64,000 bases of DNA from the NCBI GenBank assembly GCA_964571815.1, contig CAZNDN010000006.1:1-64000 (forward strand), read 5' to 3'. Positions within the stretch are counted from its first letter, which is position 1. Each line of letters begins with the position of its first letter. A program made the position numbers and the translations under genes. The stretch comes from CAZNDN01 sp964571815. GTDB lineage: Bacteria; Fibrobacterota; Chitinivibrionia; Chitinivibrionales; WJKA01. Of the stretch, positions 45,401 to 53,344 are shown piece after piece. The notes below the pieces were generated by a model. That model saw nothing but the letters and a program-made list of their open reading frames with translations. It was not told the origin of the DNA and did not search any database.

Positions 45401-46884
45401 GCGGGGCGAAGGAGGACTATCGCAAACTGGGCGACCTGAGAACGAGGGAAGGGAAGGAGGCGGATGCGATAAAGGTCTACAAGAAGTATGTGAAGCGTGT
45501 TCCTTCGGCGGCCGGGACAGCCCGCAAGATCGGGTTGCATGAGTATGCCGCCGGGAACTACAAGGAAGCCCTCACGTACTTGAAAATGGTCAAGGACGCA
45601 GAGCTTCACTCGGTCCAGTACCTGGAAGCGCTGGGGATGTCGTATTATCACACGGGCGATTACGGAAACGCGGCGCAGAGCCTTGCCCTTGTTCGCAAGA
45701 AGAATGCCTCCACGACGGTGCTGAAAAAGGTCCTGGTGCCCCTGGGAAAATCTTACGAGAAAAGTTCCAAGCCGCTGCAGGCAGCGGATGCCTACGATGC
45801 GTACGTGGGGCTCAAGGGTGTCAAGGATGCCGACGCCGCTTACAAGCGGGCGCGGTTGCGGGAGAAAACAGACAAAGCCAAAGCGGTTGAGTTGTATGAG
45901 CGGAACACGCGGGGGTTTCCCGGGGATTACCGGAATTTCCTCCGCCTGGGACTCATCTATGCCGGGAAACAGGAGAACCTGTCCAGGGCCGCGCAGCGAC
46001 TTACGTCGGCTTCCCGTCTGATTGATACCATGGCCGTTGTATGGGAGAAACTCGGTGAAGTTCAGGGAAAACTGGGCAACAAGGAAGGAGAATTGGCTGC
46101 ATACGAGAAACTCCTCTCAACGAATCAGCAGCACCTTGCAGCCAACAAGCGGGTCGGCGCTCTTCTTCTTGAGAAGGGTGAGACGTCGCGGGCGATCACC
46201 AATCTGGAGATGGCGCTGACCATGAAGAAGGATGATGTCGAAACGATGCTGCTTCTTGCGCGGGGGTACCTGGACACCAAACGTCCGGCTCAGGCGATCG
46301 AACTGCTGGAGCGAGCCCGGGAGACAAAGAAGACCGATCCCGACCTCCTGGCAAAGCTCTATGAACTCTATAAGGAAACGGGAAACAAGCAGAAGGCCGA
46401 GGCGGCGGTAAAGAAGCTGATCTCGCTCACCGGAAAAAACGAATATCGCCTGGCGTATGCCGAAGATCTTGTCGAGCAGAAGAGGCTTGACGAGGCGCAG
46501 AAGGTGATCAAGGAAATCATTGTTGCGGATCACGAACATGTCGATGCCCTGATGCTGATGGCGATGACGCAGCGGATGCAGAACAAACTCAACGAGGCCG
46601 TCGAAACATACAAAAGCGTTACCTACGTGGACGACACGTTTCCGTCGGCGTACCGTGAGCGAGCCGAAGTATACCTGAAACTCAAGCAGCTCGACCGTGC
46701 CGGGAAGTATTTCCAGAAGGCTGTCGAGCTGGATCCGAAACGTGCGGGCGCATATCTGGGACTGGCCCGGGTCGCCGAAGCAGGGGGTAAGAAAGCGGAG
46801 TACGAGAAGTACCTGCAGAAGGCCAAACAACTGAATCCAAATCATCCCGACATCAAGGCCGAACTGGCAAGGGAGAAGAAGTAG
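42454..46884 (+). CDS. Giant secreted TPR protein 2, with internal duplication
   Basis: 1476 residues, signal peptide (RYRRIVSYVVLAGIGAGALS) then TPRs throughout. ATG at 42454 set by AGAAGGAG. Two copies of a ~555-residue multi-TPR unit lie at ~43108-44772 and 44773-46437; each has a DKK start (VDLDKKDIQSRQRL, VAADKKDAEARKRL), an LREK segment, NFLRLG, and an AANKR block. Giant TPR protein 1 carries one copy. The remaining C-terminal repeats resemble those of TPR 1. Expected in the periplasm as an extended scaffold. Downstream, ~200 bases separate it from the convergent VWA-type gene, with no gene seen. Confidence 0.88.
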   Translation: MRRYRRIVSYVVLAGIGAGALSESLADEKLDDLLKLGKYEKAIRYAREQIPAAERDVGVWLQVAEAHEKIGSPRKDILGCYEEARKANPSDPRVYLGLARMSYRVKDYKKALEHYQKSYLLSRTAEASEGIALSALKLGKKDMARDAAESAVALDSSVHDSRLILADQYFNEGKYKEAAEQLRFIVRKKPKDIANWRRLAVCCEKTDNAAKLAEADKHIVDLDKKDIQSRQRLARYRLTHNDTAAAYKLYKELALLTPKEPEPFKMLYRIAEARGEEKDAVLYLKNFLVLDSTDASLHAALGNLLYGRKEFDGALDAYRKARTLDPRLKGFYRGYADIVLDRKLHDEAVEVITSAIKLGEATPRIRIALGDIYRSRKEYDKAIEMYEKALEKEGGNVAVLRSLGDSRAAAGQTAEAAQTFEQIVVLQPKGSKDYKRLGELRMKLGRKKEGIEAYRKYLTAEPSDERVARTIGLFEHENKRYDSAIKYLAMVKSDDLRDVEFFVAQGESYRAAGDCGKASEALAAARAKGASNEVLKRILKPLAQCYRKLGRESEAAEAYEAYTALPGIEDADASYLKAFLREKIDKAAAVKIYEANTKRFPRDPRNFLRLGILYSADPSKRPNAADALEKVVELEDTVAAAWEKLGEVYGHLDNEDKELAAYRRLLTLEPQHLAANKRAGVLLLKKGKTASAIANLEVALTSAPKDVEVLTGLAQGYMKTDRPGQAVDLLTKAKKLRPGDPAIRTDLIEAAEKAGRDERVAAEKGELATLDKKIVAADKKDAEARKRLAQFYIDKGDHAAAYPVLAELHKLQPDNKAVVKKQYETAQKLGKDREAIEHLKVYLERDPDNAGAHGRLGTLLYKQKAYDDALEAFRKAVELDPKITGIYDEYGEIVVSKGLKDEAVKVLNAAIASGEADTETYVTLGKIYREKKKFDDAIAMFGKALERKPKDVGLLRTLAGAQAAGGKIADAIVTYEQVVMLDSGAKEDYRKLGDLRTREGKEADAIKVYKKYVKRVPSAAGTARKIGLHEYAAGNYKEALTYLKMVKDAELHSVQYLEALGMSYYHTGDYGNAAQSLALVRKKNASTTVLKKVLVPLGKSYEKSSKPLQAADAYDAYVGLKGVKDADAAYKRARLREKTDKAKAVELYERNTRGFPGDYRNFLRLGLIYAGKQENLSRAAQRLTSASRLIDTMAVVWEKLGEVQGKLGNKEGELAAYEKLLSTNQQHLAANKRVGALLLEKGETSRAITNLEMALTMKKDDVETMLLLARGYLDTKRPAQAIELLERARETKKTDPDLLAKLYELYKETGNKQKAEAAVKKLISLTGKNEYRLAYAEDLVEQKRLDEAQKVIKEIIVADHEHVDALMLMAMTQRMQNKLNEAVETYKSVTYVDDTFPSAYRERAEVYLKLKQLDRAGKYFQKAVELDPKRAGAYLGLARVAEAGGKKAEYEKYLQKAKQLNPNHPDIKAELAREKK

Positions 46885-47088
46885 TTTCGTGATTCACTCG
46901 GCTTTCTCGCTTCCATTTGTCGGGGGAGAGACAAAACGGTGGTTTCCAGGGGACGGTCCCGGCCGGAGGCCCATTGGCGCGGCCGTCCCGCCCGCGAGCC
47001 GATCGATATGCCGATACTGCCGGTCCGGGTGATCAGCTCACGTGTTGTCGGTGTATCGATCGAAAACGAAGGAGTGTCGCCGGCCGTT

Positions 47089-48817
47089 TCAGTCGAGGGA
47101 CAGCTTTCTGCGCAGCATCCATTCCAGGCTCAGCACAAGAAGAATGAACCCCAGCAGAAACCAGTTCTGAGAAATTCGCAGGGTCGTGGTGACGGTCTCG
47201 GGGGTATTCCGCATATCCCCCGGGAGGAAATCGTTGAAAGCGGCGGAGTCGTCGCATTCGAGGGGGCGAGCGATCTGACCCAGGAGCAGGGTGTTTTGCC
47301 CGCTGATACGATACTCGGACATGTCGACCGATACGTGCAGGGAATCCTCGTAGCGTAACGTTCCTTCCGGCATGTCGAGCGTGGCCGCATACGCGTAGTT
47401 TCCCTGCCTTTGGGGCGGCAGTGAAACGGTCTGTTGGTCGAACATTGTTGCGGCAAAGGTCACCACTGTATCCACGAGTGTGTCGCCCTGCTCGGATCGC
47501 AGCTCAAAGCGGCCCGTCAGCGGCCGGTCTCCCGTCGCGGTAGCGGGAAGAAACCACTCAAGTTGGAGGGAGTCGGATTCCGTAATTTCCGGTTCGGCCG
47601 GAAATACGTAAAACTCTTGCAGAGCGAGCTTGAGCACGTATTCTTCGACGAGTGCCAGAAGAGCATGGGAGAATGCGAAGGGCTGCCGGTTGCTCCTGAG
47701 CGAAAGGGGTCGGAAGTCCCAGCGCCAGATGCCCGTGGCGGCGAGGGCAATACCTGGACGCCCGCGGTAGCGGCCTTTCCAGAGAAGCGGGACGGTATCG
47801 ATGGTGCTGCTGCTGTCCTTTCGGGATGTCGCCGCGGCCGAAAGCAGGATTTCTTTCTGCCGGAAGACTTCGGGAGCGTAGCGCAGAAGGGAGCGTGGAG
47901 GGGGGAGTTCGGCGGTGCGCAGGGGCTCGAGACTCGCTGCCGCGGGCTCCGGAGAGAATGTCGAGAAGGTACGTGGAGAGAGGTGCGTGACCCGGGAAGA
48001 GGGCAGGCAACCGACAAAGACGACAAGAGACGAACCCGGAAGTCGCTCGACGAGCCGGGCCGCGCTGCTGTCCCAGGAAAAGACGAACAGGGCCCGGGGC
48101 GCCTCTGTTGCCGTCGGAAGCTTCTCCCATCGTGGATTCGTCGACAGCGACAGTGAGATGAATCTTCTGTCGAGTGTGGGCGCGGGGGTATGAAGAGCGT
48201 AGGTCATGGTTTCGGGTACGACGTTGTGTATGAGGCGCAGGTGAGCGGAAATGGTCGAGTCGCGGTTGACGGCACTGATTCGTTGAAGGTGACGGCCGGT
48301 GGGGGCCGATGCAAGTGCAACGGAAAGGGTGTCGCCGAATGAACCTGAATCCAGCGGNNNNNNNNNNNNNNNNNNNNNNNNNNNNNNNNNNNNNNNNNNN
48401 NNNNNNNNNNNNNNNNNNNNNNNNNNNNNNNNNNNNNNNNNNNNNNNNNNNNNNNNNGGCCGCATTGTCACACCGCCGCAGCGAGTCCCCGAAGCAGAAC
48501 ACAATGAGTGGGATATCGGGTCCGCCGGGAGGTAGCACACAGGGAGCCACTTCCGCCGGCGTCGGTTCGGCGCCGAACAGGCTCATGCTGCGGGAGACGT
48601 CCAGAAGTACGGGGACCGGAAGGGGTTCGTTCTGAAGCCGCCGGATTTGAAAGCTGGGTTCTACGTAGGCGAGAACCAGCAAAGTCAGCAGTGCAAGGCG
48701 CAGAAGGAGCAAACCCGTTTTCGCCCGACGGCTCAGGGGTAGTCGAATCAATCGCACCAGTGCAACGATGAAAACCAGTGCTCCGAGAATCGGCATTGCC
48801 CGGAACAGTGCAGTCAT
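47089..48817 (-). CDS. VWA-type membrane protein, interrupted by an assembly gap
   Basis: One gene read in two pieces because a 100-N gap (48358-48457) shifts the frame. The N-terminal piece (48458-48817) has two membrane segments (FRAMPILGALVFIVALVRLI; TGLLLLRLALLTLLVLAYV) and VPVLLDVSRSMSLFGAE, a DxSxS MIDAS-like motif of a von Willebrand A domain. The C-terminal piece (47089-48357, ~420 residues) is a large extracytoplasmic part with beta-rich character and a final membrane helix (NWFLLGFILLVLSLEWML). The layout resembles BatA/aerotolerance-type membrane proteins. The start overlaps the nadB stop by four bases (ATGA). Confidence 0.75.
48358..48457. other. Assembly gap (100 N) inside the VWA-type gene
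   Basis: Placeholder gap. The coding frame differs on its two sides, so the true length modulo 3 differs from 100. Confidence 0.95.
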
Positions 48818-50442
48818 GTTCCCACGGATTTTCTCAAAAGGGTCTCCCGCTTCCAGTAGCGCTCATTTCGGTCGGGGAAATCGGTCGTGAAGTGCAGTCC
48901 GCGGCTTTCATGTCGCCGGAGCGCCGAGACGACAATGAGCCTGGCGGTGGTGATTGCGTTGCGCAGTTCCAGGAGAGCCGGGGTAATCCTCGTTCGCCGA
49001 TAATATTCTTCGACTTCCTTCTGAAGCATTTGGACTCGGCGACGGGCTCGGTGAAGCCGAACGGTGGAACGCACGATACCCACGTAGTCCCACATTGCCG
49101 ACTTCAGCTCGTGCATGTTGTGAGAGAGCAGGACCCACTCTTCGGTGTCTATCGTGCCGCGGTCGTCCCAGGGACGAATGCGGCGGCCGGGAAGGAAGCT
49201 TGTTGATCCGAGCGAAGCGGAGGCGTTCGCCACGGCGCGATGGGAGAATACAACGGCCTCCAGCAGGGAATTGGATGCCAGCCGGTTTGCTCCGTGAACA
49301 CCCGTGCAGGCTACCTCGCCGCAGGCGTACAGGCAAGGCAGCGTGCTGTTGCCGAACGTGTCGACCCGAACGCCGCCGCACACGTAATGGGCTGCCGGTA
49401 CAACCGGGATGAGCTGGGAGGTGATATCGATTCCCAACTGCCTGCACCGTGCGAATATGTTGGGGAATCGTTTGCGAACCGCGGCCGGGGGGCGATGACG
49501 GATGTCCAGATATACACACGGCCGGCCGGTTCGTTTCATCTCGCGGTCTATTGCCTGCGCCACGATATCCCTGGGGGCAAGGGATCCCATGGGATGGTAT
49601 TCATTCATGAATTCTTTCCCCTCGGAATCCCTGAGGACCGCGCCGAAACCCCTGACCGCCTCGGATATGAGGAAGGAATCGGCCGATTCGTGGTAGAGGC
49701 TGGTCGGATGAAACTGGATGAACTCCATGTTCGCTATGAGGGCGCCGGCCCGGTAGGCCATCGCGAAACCGTCGCCATTTGCTATCTCGGGGTTGGTCGT
49801 GTGCAGATAGACCTGTCCCGCCCCACCGGTTGCAAGGCACGTGATTTTTGCCTGGACCGTCAGAATCGACCTTTCCACGGCATCGAGCACGTACGCACCC
49901 AGACAGCGGTCGGGTTTCAGCCTCCCCGTGACATGGTGTCCGGTGATCAGTTCAACGGCACAGTGATTTTCCAGCAGACGTGCGTTGGAGAGCCCGCGAA
50001 GGTGTTGCAGCAGGGCGTGCTCGACTTCCCGGCCGGTAAGATCATGGGCATGAACAATCCGATTGACCGAATGACCGCCTTCCTTTCCCAGATCAAGCTT
50101 GTGGGCGGCATGTGAGGCGGGGTCGGTCGAAAACCGCACGCCCCACCGCAGCAATTCCCTGATTCGCTCGGGGCCGGATTCGACAAGAATACCGACCGCC
50201 TCCGGATCGGAGAGCCCCTTGCCCGTGGCGAGTGTATCCTCGATGTGGCTGCGGAAGCTGTCCAGCGGATCCAGTACGCAGGCGATCCCGCCTTGCGCCC
50301 TGTTCGTATTGGAGTCGCTGTCGCTTTTCTTCGTGACCACAACCACCGAGCCGTGGCGGGCCGCGTGAATGGCGAAGCACAGTCCGGCTATTCCGCTGCC
50401 GATAACCAGGAAGTCACATTGTTCGCGGTTGTGTTCTCTCAT
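48814..50442 (-). CDS. nadB: L-aspartate oxidase
   Basis: 542 residues, full length. FAD-dependent first step of de novo NAD synthesis (aspartate to iminoaspartate). FAD site VIGSGIAGLCFAIHAA, then TNRAQGGIACV, the active-site stretch EGGHSVNRIVHAHDLTGREV, EFIQFHPTSLY, YVCGGVRVDTFG and CTGVHGANRLASNSLLEAVV. The C-terminal domain has MWDYVGIVR. nadA and nadC are not in the window. 55 bases separate it from the SIS gene upstream. Confidence 0.96.
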   Translation of the reverse strand: MREHNREQCDFLVIGSGIAGLCFAIHAARHGSVVVVTKKSDSDSNTNRAQGGIACVLDPLDSFRSHIEDTLATGKGLSDPEAVGILVESGPERIRELLRWGVRFSTDPASHAAHKLDLGKEGGHSVNRIVHAHDLTGREVEHALLQHLRGLSNARLLENHCAVELITGHHVTGRLKPDRCLGAYVLDAVERSILTVQAKITCLATGGAGQVYLHTTNPEIANGDGFAMAYRAGALIANMEFIQFHPTSLYHESADSFLISEAVRGFGAVLRDSEGKEFMNEYHPMGSLAPRDIVAQAIDREMKRTGRPCVYLDIRHRPPAAVRKRFPNIFARCRQLGIDITSQLIPVVPAAHYVCGGVRVDTFGNSTLPCLYACGEVACTGVHGANRLASNSLLEAVVFSHRAVANASASLGSTSFLPGRRIRPWDDRGTIDTEEWVLLSHNMHELKSAMWDYVGIVRSTVRLHRARRRVQMLQKEVEEYYRRTRITPALLELRNAITTARLIVVSALRRHESRGLHFTTDFPDRNERYWKRETLLRKSVGT

Positions 50443-50497
50443 GCCCGTTTTGGTTGGATCGCCGACGATTCACGGCAGCACCTCACGGAGAGGGCGG

Positions 50498-51106
50498 CTA
50501 ATGATGAGGCAGCAGTTGCGTTTGTTTCGCTTTCTGTCCCAGGTAGCCGCCGTGGTGACGGAGACCGAACTGCTCCCGACTGAATCCCTTCCGTTCCATA
50601 AGTACAAGGGCCAGAGCGTCGCCCAGCGCCAGCATCACGGTAGTGCTCGCCGTGGGCGTTAGTCCAAGCGCACAGGGCTCCGCCGGCTCGCCCATATTCA
50701 ACACCACGTGACTCAGTCCCCGTATGGCCGAGTCGGGGTGGGATGTGACGCCGATGATCTTCTCGATGCCCAGGTGAACGGCCAGCTCCAGCATCTCGAT
50801 GATCTCACGTGTCTTGCCGCTTGTCGAAAAGGCGATGATCACGTCTCCTCTGTCCAGAAGACCGAGGTCGCCGTGGGCCGCCTCGGCCGGGTGAAGGAAA
50901 CATGCGGGGGCGCCGGTTGAACATAACGTCCCCGCGACTTTCTGCGCGATCGTTCCCGCCTTGCCCAGACCCGTCGTTATCACTTTCCCCTTGCAGCGCT
51001 CGAGAACCCGTATCGCTTTCTCGAAATGATCATCGAGGGGAATTGCACGCAGAGCGTCGGCTTCGGAATCGATTATTGCTCGCGCCCGCTGAACACTATC
51101 GGCCAT
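50498..51106 (-). CDS. SIS-domain sugar isomerase (KdsD-like, without CBS domains)
   Basis: 202 residues, a single SIS domain: VITTGLGKAGTIAQKVAGTL, FLHPAEAAHGDLGLL, VIIAFSTSGKTREIIEML, PTASTTVMLALGDALA. This resembles D-arabinose-5-phosphate isomerase of the Kdo pathway (KdsD/KpsF), which usually carries C-terminal CBS pairs that are missing here, as in short KdsD forms. Kdo synthesis would agree with an LPS-bearing diderm. Start ATG at 51106. Confidence 0.85.
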   Translation of the reverse strand: MADSVQRARAIIDSEADALRAIPLDDHFEKAIRVLERCKGKVITTGLGKAGTIAQKVAGTLCSTGAPACFLHPAEAAHGDLGLLDRGDVIIAFSTSGKTREIIEMLELAVHLGIEKIIGVTSHPDSAIRGLSHVVLNMGEPAEPCALGLTPTASTTVMLALGDALALVLMERKGFSREQFGLRHHGGYLGQKAKQTQLLPHH

Positions 51107-51174
51107 CCGGCAACTCCGGCTGCAGTGATATCCTGCGCGGTCAATTGATTTCGTAACTATTCAGATACCCACGG

Positions 51175-51229
51175 TAGTCCTTGAGCTTCTCCTGTGCAAG
51201 CGCGGGGGCTCATGCTTCGACAGGGCTCA
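51175..51229 (+). repeat. 55-base direct repeat at left edge of gap
   Basis: Begins TAGTCCTTGAGC and ends GACAGGGCTCA; identical to 51330-51384. Exact identity of both gap edges points to an overlap that the assembler failed to merge. Confidence 0.9.
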
Positions 51230-51329
51230 NNNNNNNNNNNNNNNNNNNNNNNNNNNNNNNNNNNNNNNNNNNNNNNNNNNNNNNNNNNNNNNNNNNNNNN
51301 NNNNNNNNNNNNNNNNNNNNNNNNNNNNN
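51230..51329. other. Assembly gap (100 N), probably an unmerged overlap
   Basis: Both flanks are the same 55 bases, so real missing sequence may be zero, or a repeat may have stopped the assembly. Confidence 0.9.
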
Positions 51330-51384
51330 TAGTCCTTGAGCTTCTCCTGTGCAAGCGCGGGGGCTCATGCTTCGACAGGGCTCA
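51330..51384 (+). repeat. 55-base direct repeat at right edge of gap
   Basis: Identical to 51175-51229, directly after the gap. Confidence 0.9.
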
Positions 51385-51388
51385 GCAG
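51361..51388 (+). repeat. Dispersed repeat, copy 2
   Basis: GGGCTCATGCTTCGAC then AGGG and CTCAGCAG, matching the minus-strand copy at 31756-31783 in 24 of 28 bases or close to it. A partial third copy ends at the left gap edge (51206-51229). Confidence 0.6.
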
Positions 51389-51482
51389 AACGGTTCCGCA
51401 CAATCCACAGGTTGACCGTTTGAGTAGTTACATGTTTTCTAAATATACATCACCGTGCACGCGGCGCCGTCCGTGCTCAGGA

Positions 51483-51512
51483 TTGCCGCACCGTGGCCAG
51501 GGACGGTATAAT
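51483..51512 (+). promoter_or_regulatory. Sigma-70-type promoter upstream of the ExbB/ExbD-type locus
   Basis: TTGCCG (51483-51488), 18-base spacer, perfect TATAAT (51507-51512), about 110 bases before the ATG of the small secreted protein. Confidence 0.5.
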
Positions 51513-51623
51513 TATTGGTAAGAAAACCAGTATCGGGGAGGAGCGGTTCTTCCCCGGGAACGACCGTTGTTGGTTCATGGTTGTTTTTCGCTCCCACCGT
51601 GCAGCGCGGGAGGTGAAGAGAGC

Positions 51624-51950
51624 ATGATGTCCCGACATGGATCCCCTCGTCTGATGTGGACGATCGTGGCGCCGGTATGCCTTGCTTTCGTGGCGGGAGG
51701 TTCGAGCGCCGAGGAAGGGCAGGTACAGAGGATTGTTTTCGAGCAGCAGCGTATTGAGGGTAAGATTCGTCGGCCGCAACTGGTGTTGATCAAAGCGGAT
51801 CAGCGGCCGGAGTTCACCCCGATGGTGATGCAGGGGCCTGGAGAAGCAACCGACATTGCGGAGCAGGTTGACCGATCGGTTCTGGAAAGTTCACCCTACG
51901 AGGGGCACTTTGTACTTGAAGGCAAACGGGTCAGGGGGCTTGTCCCCTGA
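51624..51950 (+). CDS. Small secreted protein upstream of the ExbB gene, unknown function
   Basis: 108 residues. A signal peptide (PRLMWTIVAPVCLAFVAGGS, cleavage near SSA-EEG) is followed by a short basic beta-like segment (GKIRRPQLVLIKADQRPEF) and a C-terminal stretch ESSPYEGHFVLEGKRV. ATG at 51624 (GGAGGTGAAGAG upstream); a second ATG follows directly. A 7-bp inverted repeat (51931-51937 with 51944-51950) spans its stop codon. I do not recognise a named family; context suggests a periplasmic accessory of the ExbB/ExbD system. Confidence 0.7.
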   Translation: MMSRHGSPRLMWTIVAPVCLAFVAGGSSAEEGQVQRIVFEQQRIEGKIRRPQLVLIKADQRPEFTPMVMQGPGEATDIAEQVDRSVLESSPYEGHFVLEGKRVRGLVP

Positions 51951-52555
51951 GGGGGGGCGGCGTGGTGTTCGTTCGGCTGTTTCCCCCGATCATACTGCCT
52001 GCCGTATACAGCGGCCGCTGTGGTTTCTCTCCCCATCTTTCTTCGGCCTTCGGCGGAAACGCCCCGGCATCGTTCAGCATCGGCAACAGTCATCAGTATG
52101 GATCACCGCGCCTCGTGTGTTCCCGGCCGCCGGCAACAAGGCTGTTGAGACGAAGGACGATTGTGCGTGGGTGGTGTGGTTGAGCGAAGGGTCTGTCATA
52201 GTGCTCACAAGGGAGGGTGTCGGGGGCTGTGAGAGTTCGTGCGTCCGGAGGCCTGAATAATGTATCTTCTATAGTTTAGAGTATGTTTCGGCATTACGCG
52301 AGCTTGGAAGACGTCGTGGGATGAGGTGTCGTTTCTTTGCGGCAATGCGGGCGCGGAGCGGAAGCCGGGGCTCCGGGAAGGGACCGGACGAGTGCGTGTG
52401 GCTCGGCGGCAGGGAGTGGGGGCCCGAGTGCGTGGGATCGCAAATCGGTGCATAAGGTCGTTTGAGCGTCCGGTTGTGTGGCCGGGCGGCGAGGAAACGG
52501 GTAGGATAGTGCCGGGGGGGTATTTCCCGGCAGGTTCATCACTCAGGGAGTGTCT
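51951..52555. other. 605-base region without a clear gene
   Basis: Lies between the small secreted protein and the first ExbB gene. Open frames here (for example 51856-52260 plus strand) have no protein-like features or start signals. An A/T-rich patch near 52256-52290 could hold a promoter for the ExbB operon (TATAGT at 52270), but no matching -35 is seen. An untranslated leader or small RNA is possible. Confidence 0.5.
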
Positions 52556-53323
52556 ATGAATTTCTTTGCCAGGTTCTTCCACTCATTCAATCCGTCCGAG
52601 CCCGGGTTTGTCTTTATGTGGATCCTGCTCGGTGTCGGTATCTTCTGCGTGGCGGTTGCACTGGAGCGTTTTTTCTTTCTCCTGGGCAGAGGTGGGTTTC
52701 GGACCGAGCTGTTCATGGCGGAGATTTTGAAGTTTGTCCGCAAAGATGATATCGGTGCGGCAATGAGAATGTGCGGCAAGGGCGGGAAGATGGCGCTTGC
52801 GGGGGTTGTCAAAGCCGGTCTGGAGGAAGCCGATTCCGGAGCCGAGAGAATACGGAACAGTATCGACGAGGCGATGCTCAAAGCGGTTCCCGAACTGGAG
52901 AAACGAACCAACTATCTGGCAACGATAGGCAACGTGGCTACTCTTCTGGGCCTGATGGGGACAATCTACGGGCTCATACTCTCGTTTGCGGCTGTCGGCA
53001 AACCGGGAATCGACGCTGCACAGAAGTCGACGCTGCTTGCATCGGGAATTGCAGCCGCTATGAATACCACATTCACCGGACTGTTGGTAGCCATCCCTGC
53101 TATTGTGCTTTTTTCCATTTTTCGTGCGAAGACACAGCGTATTATTGATGAGATTGACGAATATACGCTACGGCTCGTCAATGCTCTCGTGGAGAAGTCG
53201 TACCGCACGCACAAGTATCATATCAGTGCGGCCCAGCTCAAGGAAGGAGTCGGGGTGCATGTGACCCATAACAATATCAAGTTGTTCACCGACAACAAGC
53301 TTATCAAAGAGATTAACATCTGA
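52556..53323 (+). CDS. MotA/TolQ/ExbB-family proton channel protein
   Basis: 255 residues with three membrane segments (~15-38, 121-146, 160-188). The large cytoplasmic loop lies between helix 1 and 2, as in TolQ/ExbB. The channel helices carry LATIGNVATLLGLMGTIYGL and AAMNTTFTGLLVAIP with the usual Thr residues. It would form a pentameric channel around ExbD/TolR-type helices and drive force across the periplasm. ATG at 52556, five bases after GGGAG. First gene of a tight run ending at 57169; the next gene begins 21 bases later. Confidence 0.92.
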   Translation: MNFFARFFHSFNPSEPGFVFMWILLGVGIFCVAVALERFFFLLGRGGFRTELFMAEILKFVRKDDIGAAMRMCGKGGKMALAGVVKAGLEEADSGAERIRNSIDEAMLKAVPELEKRTNYLATIGNVATLLGLMGTIYGLILSFAAVGKPGIDAAQKSTLLASGIAAAMNTTFTGLLVAIPAIVLFSIFRAKTQRIIDEIDEYTLRLVNALVEKSYRTHKYHISAAQLKEGVGVHVTHNNIKLFTDNKLIKEINI

Positions 53324-53344
53324 TACCGGCCCCGTGAGTGACTG

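Larger units (their letters stand above)
51107..51623. other. Intergenic region with gap, repeats and a promoter
   Basis: 517 bases between the divergent SIS gene and the small secreted-protein gene. It holds identical 55-base sequences on both sides of a 100-N gap, a copy of a dispersed repeat, and a promoter at 51483-51512. No credible open frame. Confidence 0.7.

Noticed and set aside
44044..45651. 535-codon open frame antisense to giant TPR protein 2
   Set aside because: Same type of shadow; product has no recognisable domain.
32774..46884. Repetitive DNA as CRISPR or minisatellite
   Set aside because: The repetition is at protein level (TPR) with strongly diverged DNA; no short identical repeats with regular spacers.
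51931..51950. Hairpin TCAGGGG/CCCCTGA as an intrinsic terminator
   Set aside because: Followed by a run of G, not T; kept only as a remark on the secreted-protein gene.
51856..52260. 134-codon plus-strand frame after the small secreted protein
   Set aside because: Overlaps the secreted gene in another frame, has no Shine-Dalgarno and a Cys/Arg-rich composition typical of chance frames.
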